Positions 1 to 6,992 of a DNA stretch of 64,000 nucleotides are shown here, piece after piece. Source of the stretch: Microbispora sp. ZYX-F-249 (GTDB lineage: Bacteria; Actinomycetota; Actinomycetes; Streptosporangiales; Streptosporangiaceae); contig NZ_JBDJAW010000016.1 of NCBI RefSeq assembly GCF_039649665.1, positions 62,001 through 126,000 of the forward strand, in the 5' to 3' direction. A program made the translations under genes and the position numbers. The notes beneath the pieces are model-generated. The model had not been told where the DNA came from. It did no database searches and saw only the letters and a program-made list of their open reading frames with translations. Position 1 is the first letter of the stretch; the number at the start of each line of letters is the position of its first letter.

Positions 1-806
1 CGGCGTGCCGGGCGGAGCTGGCCGAGCTGTCCGGTCTGCCGCCGCTGCTGGCCCGCGTGTCGGCCGAGGACATCGAGCGCGCCGCCGCGCCGCCGCGCGC
101 CGTGCTCGACGGCGTTGTCGCGGGTGTTTCCAAGGGTGTGTCCGGGGGTGCGGTCGCGGCGGCGGCTTCGCCCGCCCGCCGCAAGCGCCCGTTCCGCGTG
201 CTGCTGGCGCTCGCCGCGTCCGTCGTCGTCGCGGCGGTGGGCGGCACGGCGTGGTTGTCGGCGGCGCAGGACGCGTCGGACGGGGCGGCGTCGGTCGCCG
301 CGGCGCCGGCCACGCAGAGCGCCGTGGACGGGGCCGCCGACTCGGCGGCCACCGGCCAGGCGCCCGCGACGGAGCAGGACGTGCCGCAGGAGCAGCGTCT
401 CTTCGACCTGCAGGAGCCGGCCGCGTCGTCGCCGGGCCCCGGGCGGTCGCCGAACGCCGTGGCGAAGAAGGTGGAGGACCCGCCCGCGGAGGCCACCGTC
501 ACGGCGCAACCCGAGGCGCGCGGGCGCATAGGCGACGCGCGCATCGCCGTACGGCTCGTCCCGCACGACGGCGGGACGCAGGTCGTCGCCAGGGTCGCGG
601 GAGTCCCCGCGGGCACGGTCTGCACCTTGCGCGTGGTCGCGAAGGACGGCACGGTCTCGGCCCTCGGCAGCTGGACCGTGGGAGCGGGCGAGTACCGCGG
701 GCAGAAGATGGTCCTCGAAGGCTCGACGGCGTTGCGGCCGGGCCAGATCGACCGCGTGGAGCTCGCCGACTCGGGCGGCCGCGTCCTGGTGACCGCGACG
801 CTGTGA
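1..806 (+). CDS. Anti-sigma factor, membrane anchored (5' end missing)
   Basis: The reading frame enters from outside the window and ends at the TGA at 804-806. The first visible residues (CRAELAELSGLPPLLARV) look like the end of a zf-HC2 anti-sigma zinc finger, where the Cys closes the HxxxCxxC site. A Lys/Arg-rich stretch and one membrane helix follow (about positions 195-260), then a low-complexity Ala/Pro/Glu linker and a C-terminal domain that would lie outside the cell. By family knowledge such proteins hold an ECF sigma factor at the membrane; the sigma gene would be expected just upstream, outside the window. The outer domain is not recognised. Confidence 0.75.
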   Translation, partial: ACRAELAELSGLPPLLARVSAEDIERAAAPPRAVLDGVVAGVSKGVSGGAVAAAASPARRKRPFRVLLALAASVVVAAVGGTAWLSAAQDASDGAASVAAAPATQSAVDGAADSAATGQAPATEQDVPQEQRLFDLQEPAASSPGPGRSPNAVAKKVEDPPAEATVTAQPEARGRIGDARIAVRLVPHDGGTQVVARVAGVPAGTVCTLRVVAKDGTVSALGSWTVGAGEYRGQKMVLEGSTALRPGQIDRVELADSGGRVLVTATL

Positions 807-846
807 CCTTCCCGTGATCCGGTACGGGAATCAGCCTTACCGGGCG

Positions 847-852
847 TACGGT
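847..852 (+). promoter_or_regulatory. -10 box for the thioredoxin gene
   Basis: TACGGT lies 8 nt before the GTG at 861, the spacing of a leaderless transcript. This favours GTG 861 over the TTG at 852. No clear -35 was found. Confidence 0.45.
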
Positions 853-860
853 TGCACACC

Positions 861-1310
861 GTGATGGCAGGTGTCTCGACCCTCGTGGCCACGCTCGTCC
901 TGGGCGTGGTCATCGGACTGGTCCTGAGACGGCGTGACGGGAGGATGCGGGCCGTGGAACACGCCCCGGTGACGAGCGCGGATCTCGGTGCCGACCTCGG
1001 CGAGCGCGCCACGCTGGTGCAGTTCTCGACCGCGTTCTGCCAGCCGTGCCGGGCGACCCGCCGGATTCTGGGCGAGGTGGCCGCCATGGTGCCCGGCGTC
1101 CGGCACGTGGAGATCGACGCGGAGTCGCGCCTCGACCTGGTCAGGCGCTTCGAGGTGCTGCGCACCCCCACCGTGCTCGTCCTCGACGACGCGGGAAACG
1201 TCGTGAAGAGGGCGTCCGGCCAGCCGCGCAAGGCCGACGTGATCGTCGCCCTCGGTGCGGCCGTGGACGGCGCGTCTCATGGGCCGTCTCATCCATCGGA
1301 CAAGGTGTGA
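861..1310 (+). CDS. Membrane-anchored thioredoxin-family protein
   Basis: About 149 residues. One N-terminal membrane helix is followed by a thioredoxin fold with the active site FCQPC and the cis-Pro segment LRTPTVLVLD. The CxxC pair is intact, so a thiol-disulfide exchange role outside or at the membrane is likely. It sits directly before the sulfur operon (leader peptide, DUF4395, sulfurtransferase, DUF1416). Thioredoxin-like genes are common in that position, which suggests it reduces the sulfurtransferase system or a partner. GTG 861 is chosen because a -10 box ends 8 nt upstream; ATG 864 is an alternative. Confidence 0.8.
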   Translation: MMAGVSTLVATLVLGVVIGLVLRRRDGRMRAVEHAPVTSADLGADLGERATLVQFSTAFCQPCRATRRILGEVAAMVPGVRHVEIDAESRLDLVRRFEVLRTPTVLVLDDAGNVVKRASGQPRKADVIVALGAAVDGASHGPSHPSDKV

Positions 1311-1335
1311 CAGATGCCGAGACGGAAGGTACTGT
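1307..1335 (+). promoter_or_regulatory. Promoter of the Cys leader peptide and sulfur operon
   Basis: A -35 box GTGACA (1307-1312), a 17-nt spacer and a -10 box TACTGT (1330-1335) form a good vegetative promoter. The start site predicted about 7 nt downstream falls on the ATG at 1343, so the leader peptide would be translated from a leaderless transcript. The -35 box overlaps the stop codon of the thioredoxin gene. Confidence 0.65.
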
Positions 1336-1342
1336 CATGACC

Positions 1343-1426
1343 ATGACTCCCACGACAGAGCTGCTCACGAAGCGGCGCGCGGTGGACTTCTGCCGCGTCG
1401 CGACCTCGCTCTGTCGCATGGCCTGA
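1343..1426 (+). CDS. Cysteine-containing leader peptide (attenuator uORF)
   Basis: A 27-codon ORF beginning at ATG 1343 (or 29 codons from ATG 1337, which would lie upstream of the predicted transcript start). It ends in the pattern RRAVDFCRVATSLCRMA. This resembles the short leader peptides found before sulfur and cysteine genes in actinobacteria, where ribosome stalling at Cys codons reports cysteine shortage. It lies 57 nt before the DUF4395 gene. The gap contains a GCGGC/GCCGC hairpin (1438-1452), and TCCTG (1434-1438) can pair with CAGGA (1468-1472) over the next Shine-Dalgarno. The regulatory role is inferred from family resemblance and position. Confidence 0.75.
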   Translation: MTPTTELLTKRRAVDFCRVATSLCRMA

Positions 1427-1483
1427 GGGTGATTCCTGCGGCTTCGTGCCGCGTTCCAAGAATCCTTCAGGAGCATCCCCACG
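1427..1483 (+). promoter_or_regulatory. Putative attenuator between leader peptide and DUF4395 gene
   Basis: Hairpin GCGGC-TTCGT-GCCGC (1438-1452) is nested inside a possible 5-bp pairing of TCCTG (1434-1438) with CAGGA (1468-1472), which overlaps the AGGAG ribosome site of the next gene. There is no U-tract, so translational control is more likely than transcription termination. The fold is inferred, not calculated. Confidence 0.4.
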
Positions 1484-1894
1484 ATGCAGATCGACCCTCG
1501 TGGCCCGCGTTTCGGCGCGGCCGTGACCACCCTGGTCCTCGCGGCCGTACTGGTCACGCAGAATCCCTGGCTCCTCGCCGCGCAGGCGATCGTCTTCGCG
1601 CTCGGCGCGACTGACGCGTCGCCGTACGGGCTGGTCTTCCGCCGGTTCGTACGTCCGAGGCTGGGGCCCCCGGCCGAGACGGAGGACGCGGCGCCGCCGC
1701 GGTTCGCGCAGGCCGTCGGACTGGGGTTCGCGGTGGTGGGACTGATCGGATTCGCGGCGGGGATCACCCCCCTGGCCTTGGGTGCGACAGCAGCGGCACT
1801 GCTGGCCGCCTTCCTCAACGCAGCGTTCGGCTTCTGCCTGGGCTGCGAAACGTACCTGCTCATTCGCCGTCTACAACCTGGGAGAATCCAATGA
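1484..1894 (+). CDS. DUF4395 membrane protein
   Basis: 136 residues with several hydrophobic helices and the family signature FGFCLGCE near the C-terminus, so two conserved Cys face the sulfurtransferase partner encoded next. DUF4395 proteins are regularly found beside rhodanese or thioredoxin genes in actinobacteria. Their biochemical role is not established; help in sulfur transfer or thiol chemistry at the membrane is inferred. The stop codon overlaps the start of the sulfurtransferase gene (ATGA), indicating translational coupling. A Shine-Dalgarno AGGAG lies at 1469-1473. Confidence 0.85.
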   Translation: MQIDPRGPRFGAAVTTLVLAAVLVTQNPWLLAAQAIVFALGATDASPYGLVFRRFVRPRLGPPAETEDAAPPRFAQAVGLGFAVVGLIGFAAGITPLALGATAAALLAAFLNAAFGFCLGCETYLLIRRLQPGRIQ

Positions 1895-2730
1895 GCCGCT
1901 CCGCCGTTCTGGTGGACGCCGACTGGGTCGAGGCCAACCTCGACACGCCGGGTGTCGTGCTCGTCGAGGTCGACGAGGACACCAGCGCCTACGACAAGGG
2001 TCACATCCGCGGTGCCGTGAAGATCGACTGGAAGACCGACCTGCAGGACCCGGTCCGCCGCGACTTCGTCGACAAGGCCGGTTTCGAGGCCCTGCTGTCG
2101 GCCAAGGGCATCGCCAACGACGACACGGTCGTCCTCTACGGCGGCAACAACAACTGGTTCGCCGCTTACGCCTACTGGTACTTCAAGGTCTACGGCCACG
2201 ACAACGTCAAGCTGCTCGACGGCGGACGCAAGAAGTGGGAGCTGGAGTCCCGCGAGCTGGTCGAGGACGTCGTCGCGCGGCCGGCCACGCAGTACGCGGC
2301 CAAGGAGCCGAACAACGACATCCGCGCCTTCCGTGACGACGTCGTCGCCGCGATCGGCAAGCTGAACCTGGTCGACGTGCGCTCGCCCGACGAGTTCACC
2401 GGCAAGCTGCTCGCCCCGGCCCACGTTCCGCAGGAGGCGGCGCAGCGCGGCGGCCACGTGCCCACCGCCCGCAACATCCCGTGGTCCAAGGCGGCCAACG
2501 ACGACGGCACCTTCCGCTCCGACGACGAGCTCCGCGAGCTCTACTCCGGCGCCGGCGTGGACCTCTCCAAGGACACCATCGCCTACTGCCGCATCGGCGA
2601 GCGCTCCGCGCACACGTGGTTCGTGCTGCACGAGCTGCTCGACCAGCCCAACGTCAAGAACTACGACGGTTCGTGGACCGAGTACGGCTCGCTCGTGGGC
2701 GTGCCGATCGAGCTGGGGGAGGCCCGCTGA
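1891..2730 (+). CDS. sseA: Thiosulfate/3-mercaptopyruvate sulfurtransferase (two-domain rhodanese)
   Basis: 279 residues with two rhodanese domains. The N-terminal one is inactive, as is usual, and the C-terminal one carries the active-site loop CRIGERSAHTWF, with the catalytic Cys at about residue 233. This loop is typical of the actinobacterial CysA/SseA group. The enzyme moves a sulfane sulfur from thiosulfate or mercaptopyruvate to a thiophilic acceptor in the cytoplasm. It is coupled by overlapping start and stop codons to DUF4395 upstream and DUF1416 downstream, and the whole operon appears to be governed by the Cys leader peptide. Confidence 0.93.
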   Translation: MSRSAVLVDADWVEANLDTPGVVLVEVDEDTSAYDKGHIRGAVKIDWKTDLQDPVRRDFVDKAGFEALLSAKGIANDDTVVLYGGNNNWFAAYAYWYFKVYGHDNVKLLDGGRKKWELESRELVEDVVARPATQYAAKEPNNDIRAFRDDVVAAIGKLNLVDVRSPDEFTGKLLAPAHVPQEAAQRGGHVPTARNIPWSKAANDDGTFRSDDELRELYSGAGVDLSKDTIAYCRIGERSAHTWFVLHELLDQPNVKNYDGSWTEYGSLVGVPIELGEAR

Positions 2731-3029
2731 TGACCATCCAGGGTTGCGCTGCTCCTGAGCAGACCGTCGCGCTGCCGGCCGGCATCGACCTGTCCAACCA
2801 GGCCGTGATCCAGGGCGTCGTCTCCGGCGCCGGCTCGGCGTACGCCCGCCTGCTGGACCACAGCGGCGAGTTCACCGGCGAGGTCGTCGTCTCCGACGAG
2901 GGCATCTTCCGTTTCTTCGCGGCTCCCGGCCAGTGGACCGTCCGCATCATCGCCGGCGGCGGCGTCACCAAGGACGTCCCCGTCGAGGCCAAGCTCGGCG
3001 AGGTCGCCCAGCTCTCGGTCACCGTCTGA
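2730..3029 (+). CDS. DUF1416 family protein
   Basis: 99 residues starting at the ATG that overlaps the sulfurtransferase stop (TGATG). Sequence GCAAPEQ near the start and a beta-rich body (VIQGVVSGAGSAYARLLD, then FRFFAAPGQWTVRI) match the DUF1416 family, which nearly always follows the actinobacterial sulfurtransferase gene. It looks like a small immunoglobulin or transthyretin-like fold with one conserved Cys near the N-terminus. Its function is unknown; a sulfur-accepting or sulfurtransferase-binding role is inferred from the invariant neighbourhood. Confidence 0.88.
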   Translation: MTIQGCAAPEQTVALPAGIDLSNQAVIQGVVSGAGSAYARLLDHSGEFTGEVVVSDEGIFRFFAAPGQWTVRIIAGGGVTKDVPVEAKLGEVAQLSVTV

Positions 3030-3043
3030 TCCACCGCTTCGAA

Positions 3044-3081
3044 AGAGGGCCGATGCGTTCCCGCGAACGCACCGGCCCTCT
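3044..3081 (+). terminator. Hairpin terminator after DUF1416
   Basis: AGAGGGCCG (3044-3052) pairs with CGGCCCTCT (3073-3081); inside it GCGTTC can pair with GAACGC. There is no long T-tract, as is common in GC-rich actinobacteria. Confidence 0.65.
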
Positions 3082-3099
3082 GCGTCCGCGCCTGCCGAT

Positions 3100-3222
3100 G
3101 TGGTTCCGGTGAGGCTCGATCCCGAGTTGCGCTCCGCCTTGATCACAAGGGCCAAGCGCGATCAAACCAGCGCCAGCGAGGTCATCCGCCGAGCACTGCG
3201 CGCATGGCTTCACGTGGCCTGA
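3100..3222 (+). CDS. Small ribbon-helix-helix protein (40 aa)
   Basis: Starting from GTG 3100, the product is VPVRLDPELRSALITRAKRD followed by QTSASEVIRRALRAWL, a clear RHH/CopG-type pattern: a short strand (VPVRLD), then helix A and helix B with the SASEVIRRAL motif. These proteins bind DNA as dimers and are often antitoxins, but no toxin ORF follows. The frame is much shorter than most neighbours and may be a remnant or an orphan regulator. The start is uncertain because no strong Shine-Dalgarno is visible. Confidence 0.55.
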   Translation: MVPVRLDPELRSALITRAKRDQTSASEVIRRALRAWLHVA

Positions 3223-3325
3223 CGCGTCAAGGCCGCCAGGAGGAGCGGGTGGATCGCGGAAATGCGCTCTCGGGTGGCGATGGGGCCATCGGGCGCAACG
3301 CGAGGTAGTTGGAGGTGTGACCCGA

Positions 3326-3331
3326 TAGCAT
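3326..3331 (+). promoter_or_regulatory. -10 box for the polytopic membrane protein
   Basis: TAGCAT ends 7 nt before GTG 3339, the leaderless spacing. The ATG at 3330 lies inside the box and is therefore unlikely to be the start. Confidence 0.4.
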
Positions 3332-3338
3332 GCGGCAG

Positions 3339-4661
3339 GTGTCCGGAACGTCCGCACTTGCCGCCCCTCGCCAGGATGCCGCGCCGCGCCGGGCCTCCTG
3401 GACGCTGTCGCCGTACGCGCTGCCGCTGAACGCACTGCGGATCCTCGCGAAGTGCGCCCTCCCGCTGATCCTCTGGTTCTCGGCCGGACGGCTCGTGCGC
3501 TGGGCGCTGCTCCTGCTGGCCGCCACCATCTCGCACGGCTCGTGGTATCAGGCCCGGCTGGTCCTGGTGATGTTCCTCTTCACGCTCGTCGTGATGACGT
3601 CGCTCGCCACGACCGTGGGCATGCTGTACGTCATCCGCGAGGCGCTGCTGGAGACGCAGGCCCGGCGCGCGGGCGGCGAGGCCAAGGAGAGCCTGCTCAA
3701 CGCGCTCAACCGGACCGCGCTCGTCTTCGCCGGCATCTACACGACCTGGGGGTTCGTCGCCGACGACGCTCGCGAGTTCGCCAACATCGACCTGATGAGA
3801 CAGCCGGACCGCATCTTCATCGAAGCGGGCACCGGTCAGGACAGCGGGGTGATGGCCGGCCTCGTCAGCCTGGACCCGAAGGTCTCCCTGGGGACGATGA
3901 TCGTCGCCTACGTGGTCAAGTGGTACTTCGGCCGCCGCCACGAGGCGGGGGAGGGCCGCTTCTCCGGCATGCTCGCCACGTTCGGGGAGCTCGCGTTCGC
4001 GTTCTACGGGCTCAACGCGGTCGCCGCCGCCGTGGGGGCGCGCTCCGACTGGATCGGCAACCGGTCCGCCATCGCCGCCTGGCATGACTTCACGGCCAAC
4101 GCCGAGGAGAGCGTCCCTGGGTGGAAGCCGGTCTCGGAGTGGCTGGGCGGCGTCTGGCCGTACGTCATCGACGCCCTCGCCATCCCGCTCACGTGGCTGA
4201 CGGTCGGCATTCTGGTCTACGGCGCCTATGCGGAGGACACGCGGACCACGATCAGGGGGACGCACCTGGAGCAGGCGGCGGCCCACCTGGAGCGCACCCA
4301 CAACTGGACGCGTCTCGCCCTCGCGAAGCTGAGCGCCGGCTGGACCGCTCGCTGGATCCCGCTGCTCAACTCCCTGCGCCTGACGGTGCGCGGGGGCGCC
4401 CCGCTGTTCGGGCTGTTCGCCCTGTGCTACGTCGGACTGCACATCGGCGGCGACTATCTCACCAGGGCGGGCCGCTATCTCACCGTGAGCGAGGAGCCGT
4501 ACCTGTGGTTCGTGACCGGTGAGCCGATCGGCTACGTGACGGACCTGCTCGTGACCCTGGTGACCATGTGCCTGATCGCCGCCACGTTCGACATCGCGGC
4601 GACCCGCCACCGGCTCACCGGCGGAACCGCAGAACCTGGTCCTCCCGCTCCGTCGAGCTGA
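3339..4661 (+). CDS. Polytopic membrane protein of unknown function
   Basis: About 440 residues with six or more hydrophobic segments spread over the length (for example ALPLILWFSAGRL, VLVMFLFTLVVMTSLATTVG, YVIDALAIPLTWLTVGILV, GLFALCYVGLHIGG and LLVTLVTMCLIAATFDIAA). Charged stretches between them suggest large loops; one is HLERTHNWTRLALAKLSAGW. I do not recognise the family. Its last 47 bp overlap the 3' end of the convergent minus-strand gene that closes a three-gene operon. The cluster of membrane and ATPase genes that follows makes a shared role possible but unproven. Confidence 0.8.
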   Translation: MSGTSALAAPRQDAAPRRASWTLSPYALPLNALRILAKCALPLILWFSAGRLVRWALLLLAATISHGSWYQARLVLVMFLFTLVVMTSLATTVGMLYVIREALLETQARRAGGEAKESLLNALNRTALVFAGIYTTWGFVADDAREFANIDLMRQPDRIFIEAGTGQDSGVMAGLVSLDPKVSLGTMIVAYVVKWYFGRRHEAGEGRFSGMLATFGELAFAFYGLNAVAAAVGARSDWIGNRSAIAAWHDFTANAEESVPGWKPVSEWLGGVWPYVIDALAIPLTWLTVGILVYGAYAEDTRTTIRGTHLEQAAAHLERTHNWTRLALAKLSAGWTARWIPLLNSLRLTVRGGAPLFGLFALCYVGLHIGGDYLTRAGRYLTVSEEPYLWFVTGEPIGYVTDLLVTLVTMCLIAATFDIAATRHRLTGGTAEPGPPAPSS

Positions 4662-5517
4662 AGGCGGCATCGACGAAGTCCTTGGCCGACTGGTCGGGGA
4701 CGTCCCGGTAGCTGCTCGGCCGCAGGAGGACCTCGGCCTCGTCCGCCACGGACCGCGGGACCACGCCCATCAGCTCCAACCGGTACGGCGTGCCGACCTT
4801 GTTCTCCTTCACGTCGGGGGGCGTCTCGTCGTTCACCGGTTCCGCCTGCCAGGTGCGGCCGGCCCGGTCGGTGAACGTGATCTTCGGGGCGCCGTGACGG
4901 ATCGCGCCCTCGTCGTCGAGGGCGGTGCGCGTCGCCACGATCTTCAACCACTGACGGTCGGACCGCTCCGGCTGGCCCGTGGGATCCTTGATCTTCTCGA
5001 CGGTCACCCGCCACGACACGTGCTGCCAGACACCCGCCTGGCCCGGCCCGACGACGTGCACGACGTCGCTGGGTCTGCCGTACTCGTACACGCCGTAGCC
5101 GAACCAGGTCGGCATCCCGACGGCCAGCACGACGGACAACGCCGTCCCTGCGATCAGGAGGCCCGTCCGCTTCGGGCGTGCCGGAGGCGTCTCGGCGACG
5201 GCGGGAGGAGGCACCACCGGCTCGGTCGCGAGAGCCGCGGGCGGTGGCTGGCGGTTCGTGCGCAGCGCGGGGAAAGGCTGCGTCGAGCGGTCCTCCCCTT
5301 CTGCCTCGCCCTCGGGCTCCGGCGGCGGCCAGACCCGCACGTCCCCCGGCGACGCCAGCGTGCCCGGAATGGGCACGGACGGAGGCGCCGTGGGCACGGG
5401 ACGCGGCAGCGCCCCGGCGTAGGTGATGTCGGCGGGCTGCTCGGCCGGGGGAGCGAACCAGTCCCGGCCGTCCCGGCCGTTTCTCGGCGGGGTTCCCCCC
5501 ATGGGCGTCTCGGTCAT
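4615..5517 (-). CDS. Single-pass membrane protein, Pro-rich N-terminus, outer domain unknown
   Basis: 300 residues. About 120 residues rich in Pro, Gly and Glu lie in the cytoplasm, then one membrane helix (LLIAGTALSVVLAVGMPTWF), then about 150 residues outside. The outer part has a beta-sandwich look (HVSWRVTVEKI, KITFTDRAGRTWQAE). It is the last gene of a minus-strand operon and overlaps the preceding gene by four bases (ATGA). The layout, with a Pro-rich tail plus helix and outer domain, recurs in its operon partners. No known family is recognised. Confidence 0.8.
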   Translation of the reverse strand: MTETPMGGTPPRNGRDGRDWFAPPAEQPADITYAGALPRPVPTAPPSVPIPGTLASPGDVRVWPPPEPEGEAEGEDRSTQPFPALRTNRQPPPAALATEPVVPPPAVAETPPARPKRTGLLIAGTALSVVLAVGMPTWFGYGVYEYGRPSDVVHVVGPGQAGVWQHVSWRVTVEKIKDPTGQPERSDRQWLKIVATRTALDDEGAIRHGAPKITFTDRAGRTWQAEPVNDETPPDVKENKVGTPYRLELMGVVPRSVADEAEVLLRPSSYRDVPDQSAKDFVDAAFSSTEREDQVLRFRR

Positions 5518-6191
5518 CGGCTCTTGCTCACCAGTGAGTGGTACTCCTCCGCCTGTGAGATCAGGCGGGCGGCCGAGTCATCGGACAGCCCGAGATCCAC
5601 CTGGGCCTCGGGGGCGAAGGTGTCGACCACGATCGCGGAGTTGGGCGGGACGAAGACCAGGGCGGCGCCGGGCAGCGCGTCCTTGGGCACCTCGAAGACC
5701 AGGAGACCGCTGACCCAGAAACCCGGCTGGATCCATCTGTTGAAGAGCGTGAGAGAGTCGGCCACCTTGTCGGTGGGACGGTAGCGGCGGCCGTCCTCGG
5801 TCAGCAGGAACGGCGGGCCCAGCGTGCTCAGCCGCATCGGCTCGCGGGTGGTGGTGGCGGAGACGTCCACCAGGAGGAAGAGGTTGCTCGTCTCCACCTT
5901 GGTCACCTTGTTGCTGTAGTCCGTGGTGTCCACGGCGCGGGCGGCCGTCACCGACTGGACCTTCACGGTGAAGCGCTTGGCCTCCACGACCTCGCCGATC
6001 CGGCCCTTGTAGGTGATGAACGACAAGCGATCCTCGAAGGACATCGAGTGGTTCTGCTGCACGTAGACGGCCGCCGCCGCGAGCGCGATCCCCGCCACCG
6101 CGGCCGCGATCCGGCGCCCGGCGCCACGCCGGGGGGGCCGGGCGGCCACGGAATGACGGGCGGCACGGCTGTCCGCCCGGGTGAGTGTCAT
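5514..6191 (-). CDS. Membrane-anchored extracytoplasmic protein, DUF4352-like
   Basis: 225 residues with a basic N-terminus, one helix (IAAAVAGIALAAAAVYV) and a beta-rich outer domain. Segments such as NLFLLVDVSATTTREPMRL and FVPPNSAIVVDTFAPE are similar in style to DUF4352/telomeric-repeat-binding-like immunoglobulin folds, where a hydrophobic strand describes values kept relative to other proteins. The homology is suggested only. It overlaps genes on both sides of the operon, so the three are very likely made together. Confidence 0.78.
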   Translation of the reverse strand: MTLTRADSRAARHSVAARPPRRGAGRRIAAAVAGIALAAAAVYVQQNHSMSFEDRLSFITYKGRIGEVVEAKRFTVKVQSVTAARAVDTTDYSNKVTKVETSNLFLLVDVSATTTREPMRLSTLGPPFLLTEDGRRYRPTDKVADSLTLFNRWIQPGFWVSGLLVFEVPKDALPGAALVFVPPNSAIVVDTFAPEAQVDLGLSDDSAARLISQAEEYHSLVSKSR

Positions 6192-6847
6192 CAGCCGGTC
6201 TCCTTCCGTACGGGAAGGGTGATCTGCGAGGTGACCTTCGGCACGAACGGGCCGTCGTCCTCCCAGTCGCCGACGAGCTGCCAGTAATGGGTCTGGTCGC
6301 GCGAGCCGATCTTCTCGTACGCGAACGACCCCAGGTCGAGGCTGATCTCCGGGGGCGCGGTCGCGGTGGGCTCGAGTTCGTACTTCACCACGACGGTGGT
6401 GGTGATCCCGGGCTGGAGCTGCTTGCTTTCGATGCCGCGGCTCAGCACGGAGACCAGGGGGCCGTACTTGGTCTTGATCTCCGGGCGGGTCCGCAGGAGA
6501 GAACCGGCGAAGCCGGTCACCGGCAGGATCTTGTCACCGGGTTGGCGGATGATGCCGACCGACGCGGTCTCCTTGCCCATGTTGGTGACCTTGATGACGA
6601 GCTCCAGGTAGCGCTTCGCGGTGCCGAAGTCGCCCTTCTCGGTGGTGTCGATCGCTTTGATGAACTCCGTGTGGAACTGCCCCTGGTCGATCGTGTCTCC
6701 GGGCGAGACCGCGGGCGGGGGCTTCTTCGGGGCCTCGGTGAAGCCGCCGAACGCGGCGGTGACGCCGATGCCCACCACGGCCAGCGCGGAGGCGACCGGG
6801 ACGAGGACCGGGCGTCGTCGGCGGGCGCCATTGGGGGATGACGTCAT
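6191..6847 (-). CDS. Membrane-anchored extracytoplasmic protein, DUF4352-like
   Basis: 218 residues from ATG at 6847; a longer start at 6871 is possible but less likely. A positively charged N-terminus (SPNGARRRRP) precedes one helix (VLVPVASALAVVGIGVTAAF), a Pro-rich linker and an outer beta-rich domain. In that domain RYLELVIKVTNMGKETASV is the classic DUF4352-like strand pattern. It is the first gene of the three-gene minus-strand operon. The start of the divergent degenerate-ATPase gene is about 145 bp away, so a shared control region is possible. Confidence 0.8.
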   Translation of the reverse strand: MTSSPNGARRRRPVLVPVASALAVVGIGVTAAFGGFTEAPKKPPPAVSPGDTIDQGQFHTEFIKAIDTTEKGDFGTAKRYLELVIKVTNMGKETASVGIIRQPGDKILPVTGFAGSLLRTRPEIKTKYGPLVSVLSRGIESKQLQPGITTTVVVKYELEPTATAPPEISLDLGSFAYEKIGSRDQTHYWQLVGDWEDDGPFVPKVTSQITLPVRKETG

Positions 6848-6992
6848 GGCAGTCGATCGTAGTACGACCACACTTGCCCCATTGGTCGCATTGGTTCCGT
6901 CCCCTGGGCGGAAATGCGTCCGAATGGCGAGAAGCCCGCGCTGACAGGGCTTCCAGCTCCTACGCTGTGACCGAGGCGGACATGGAGGGCCC

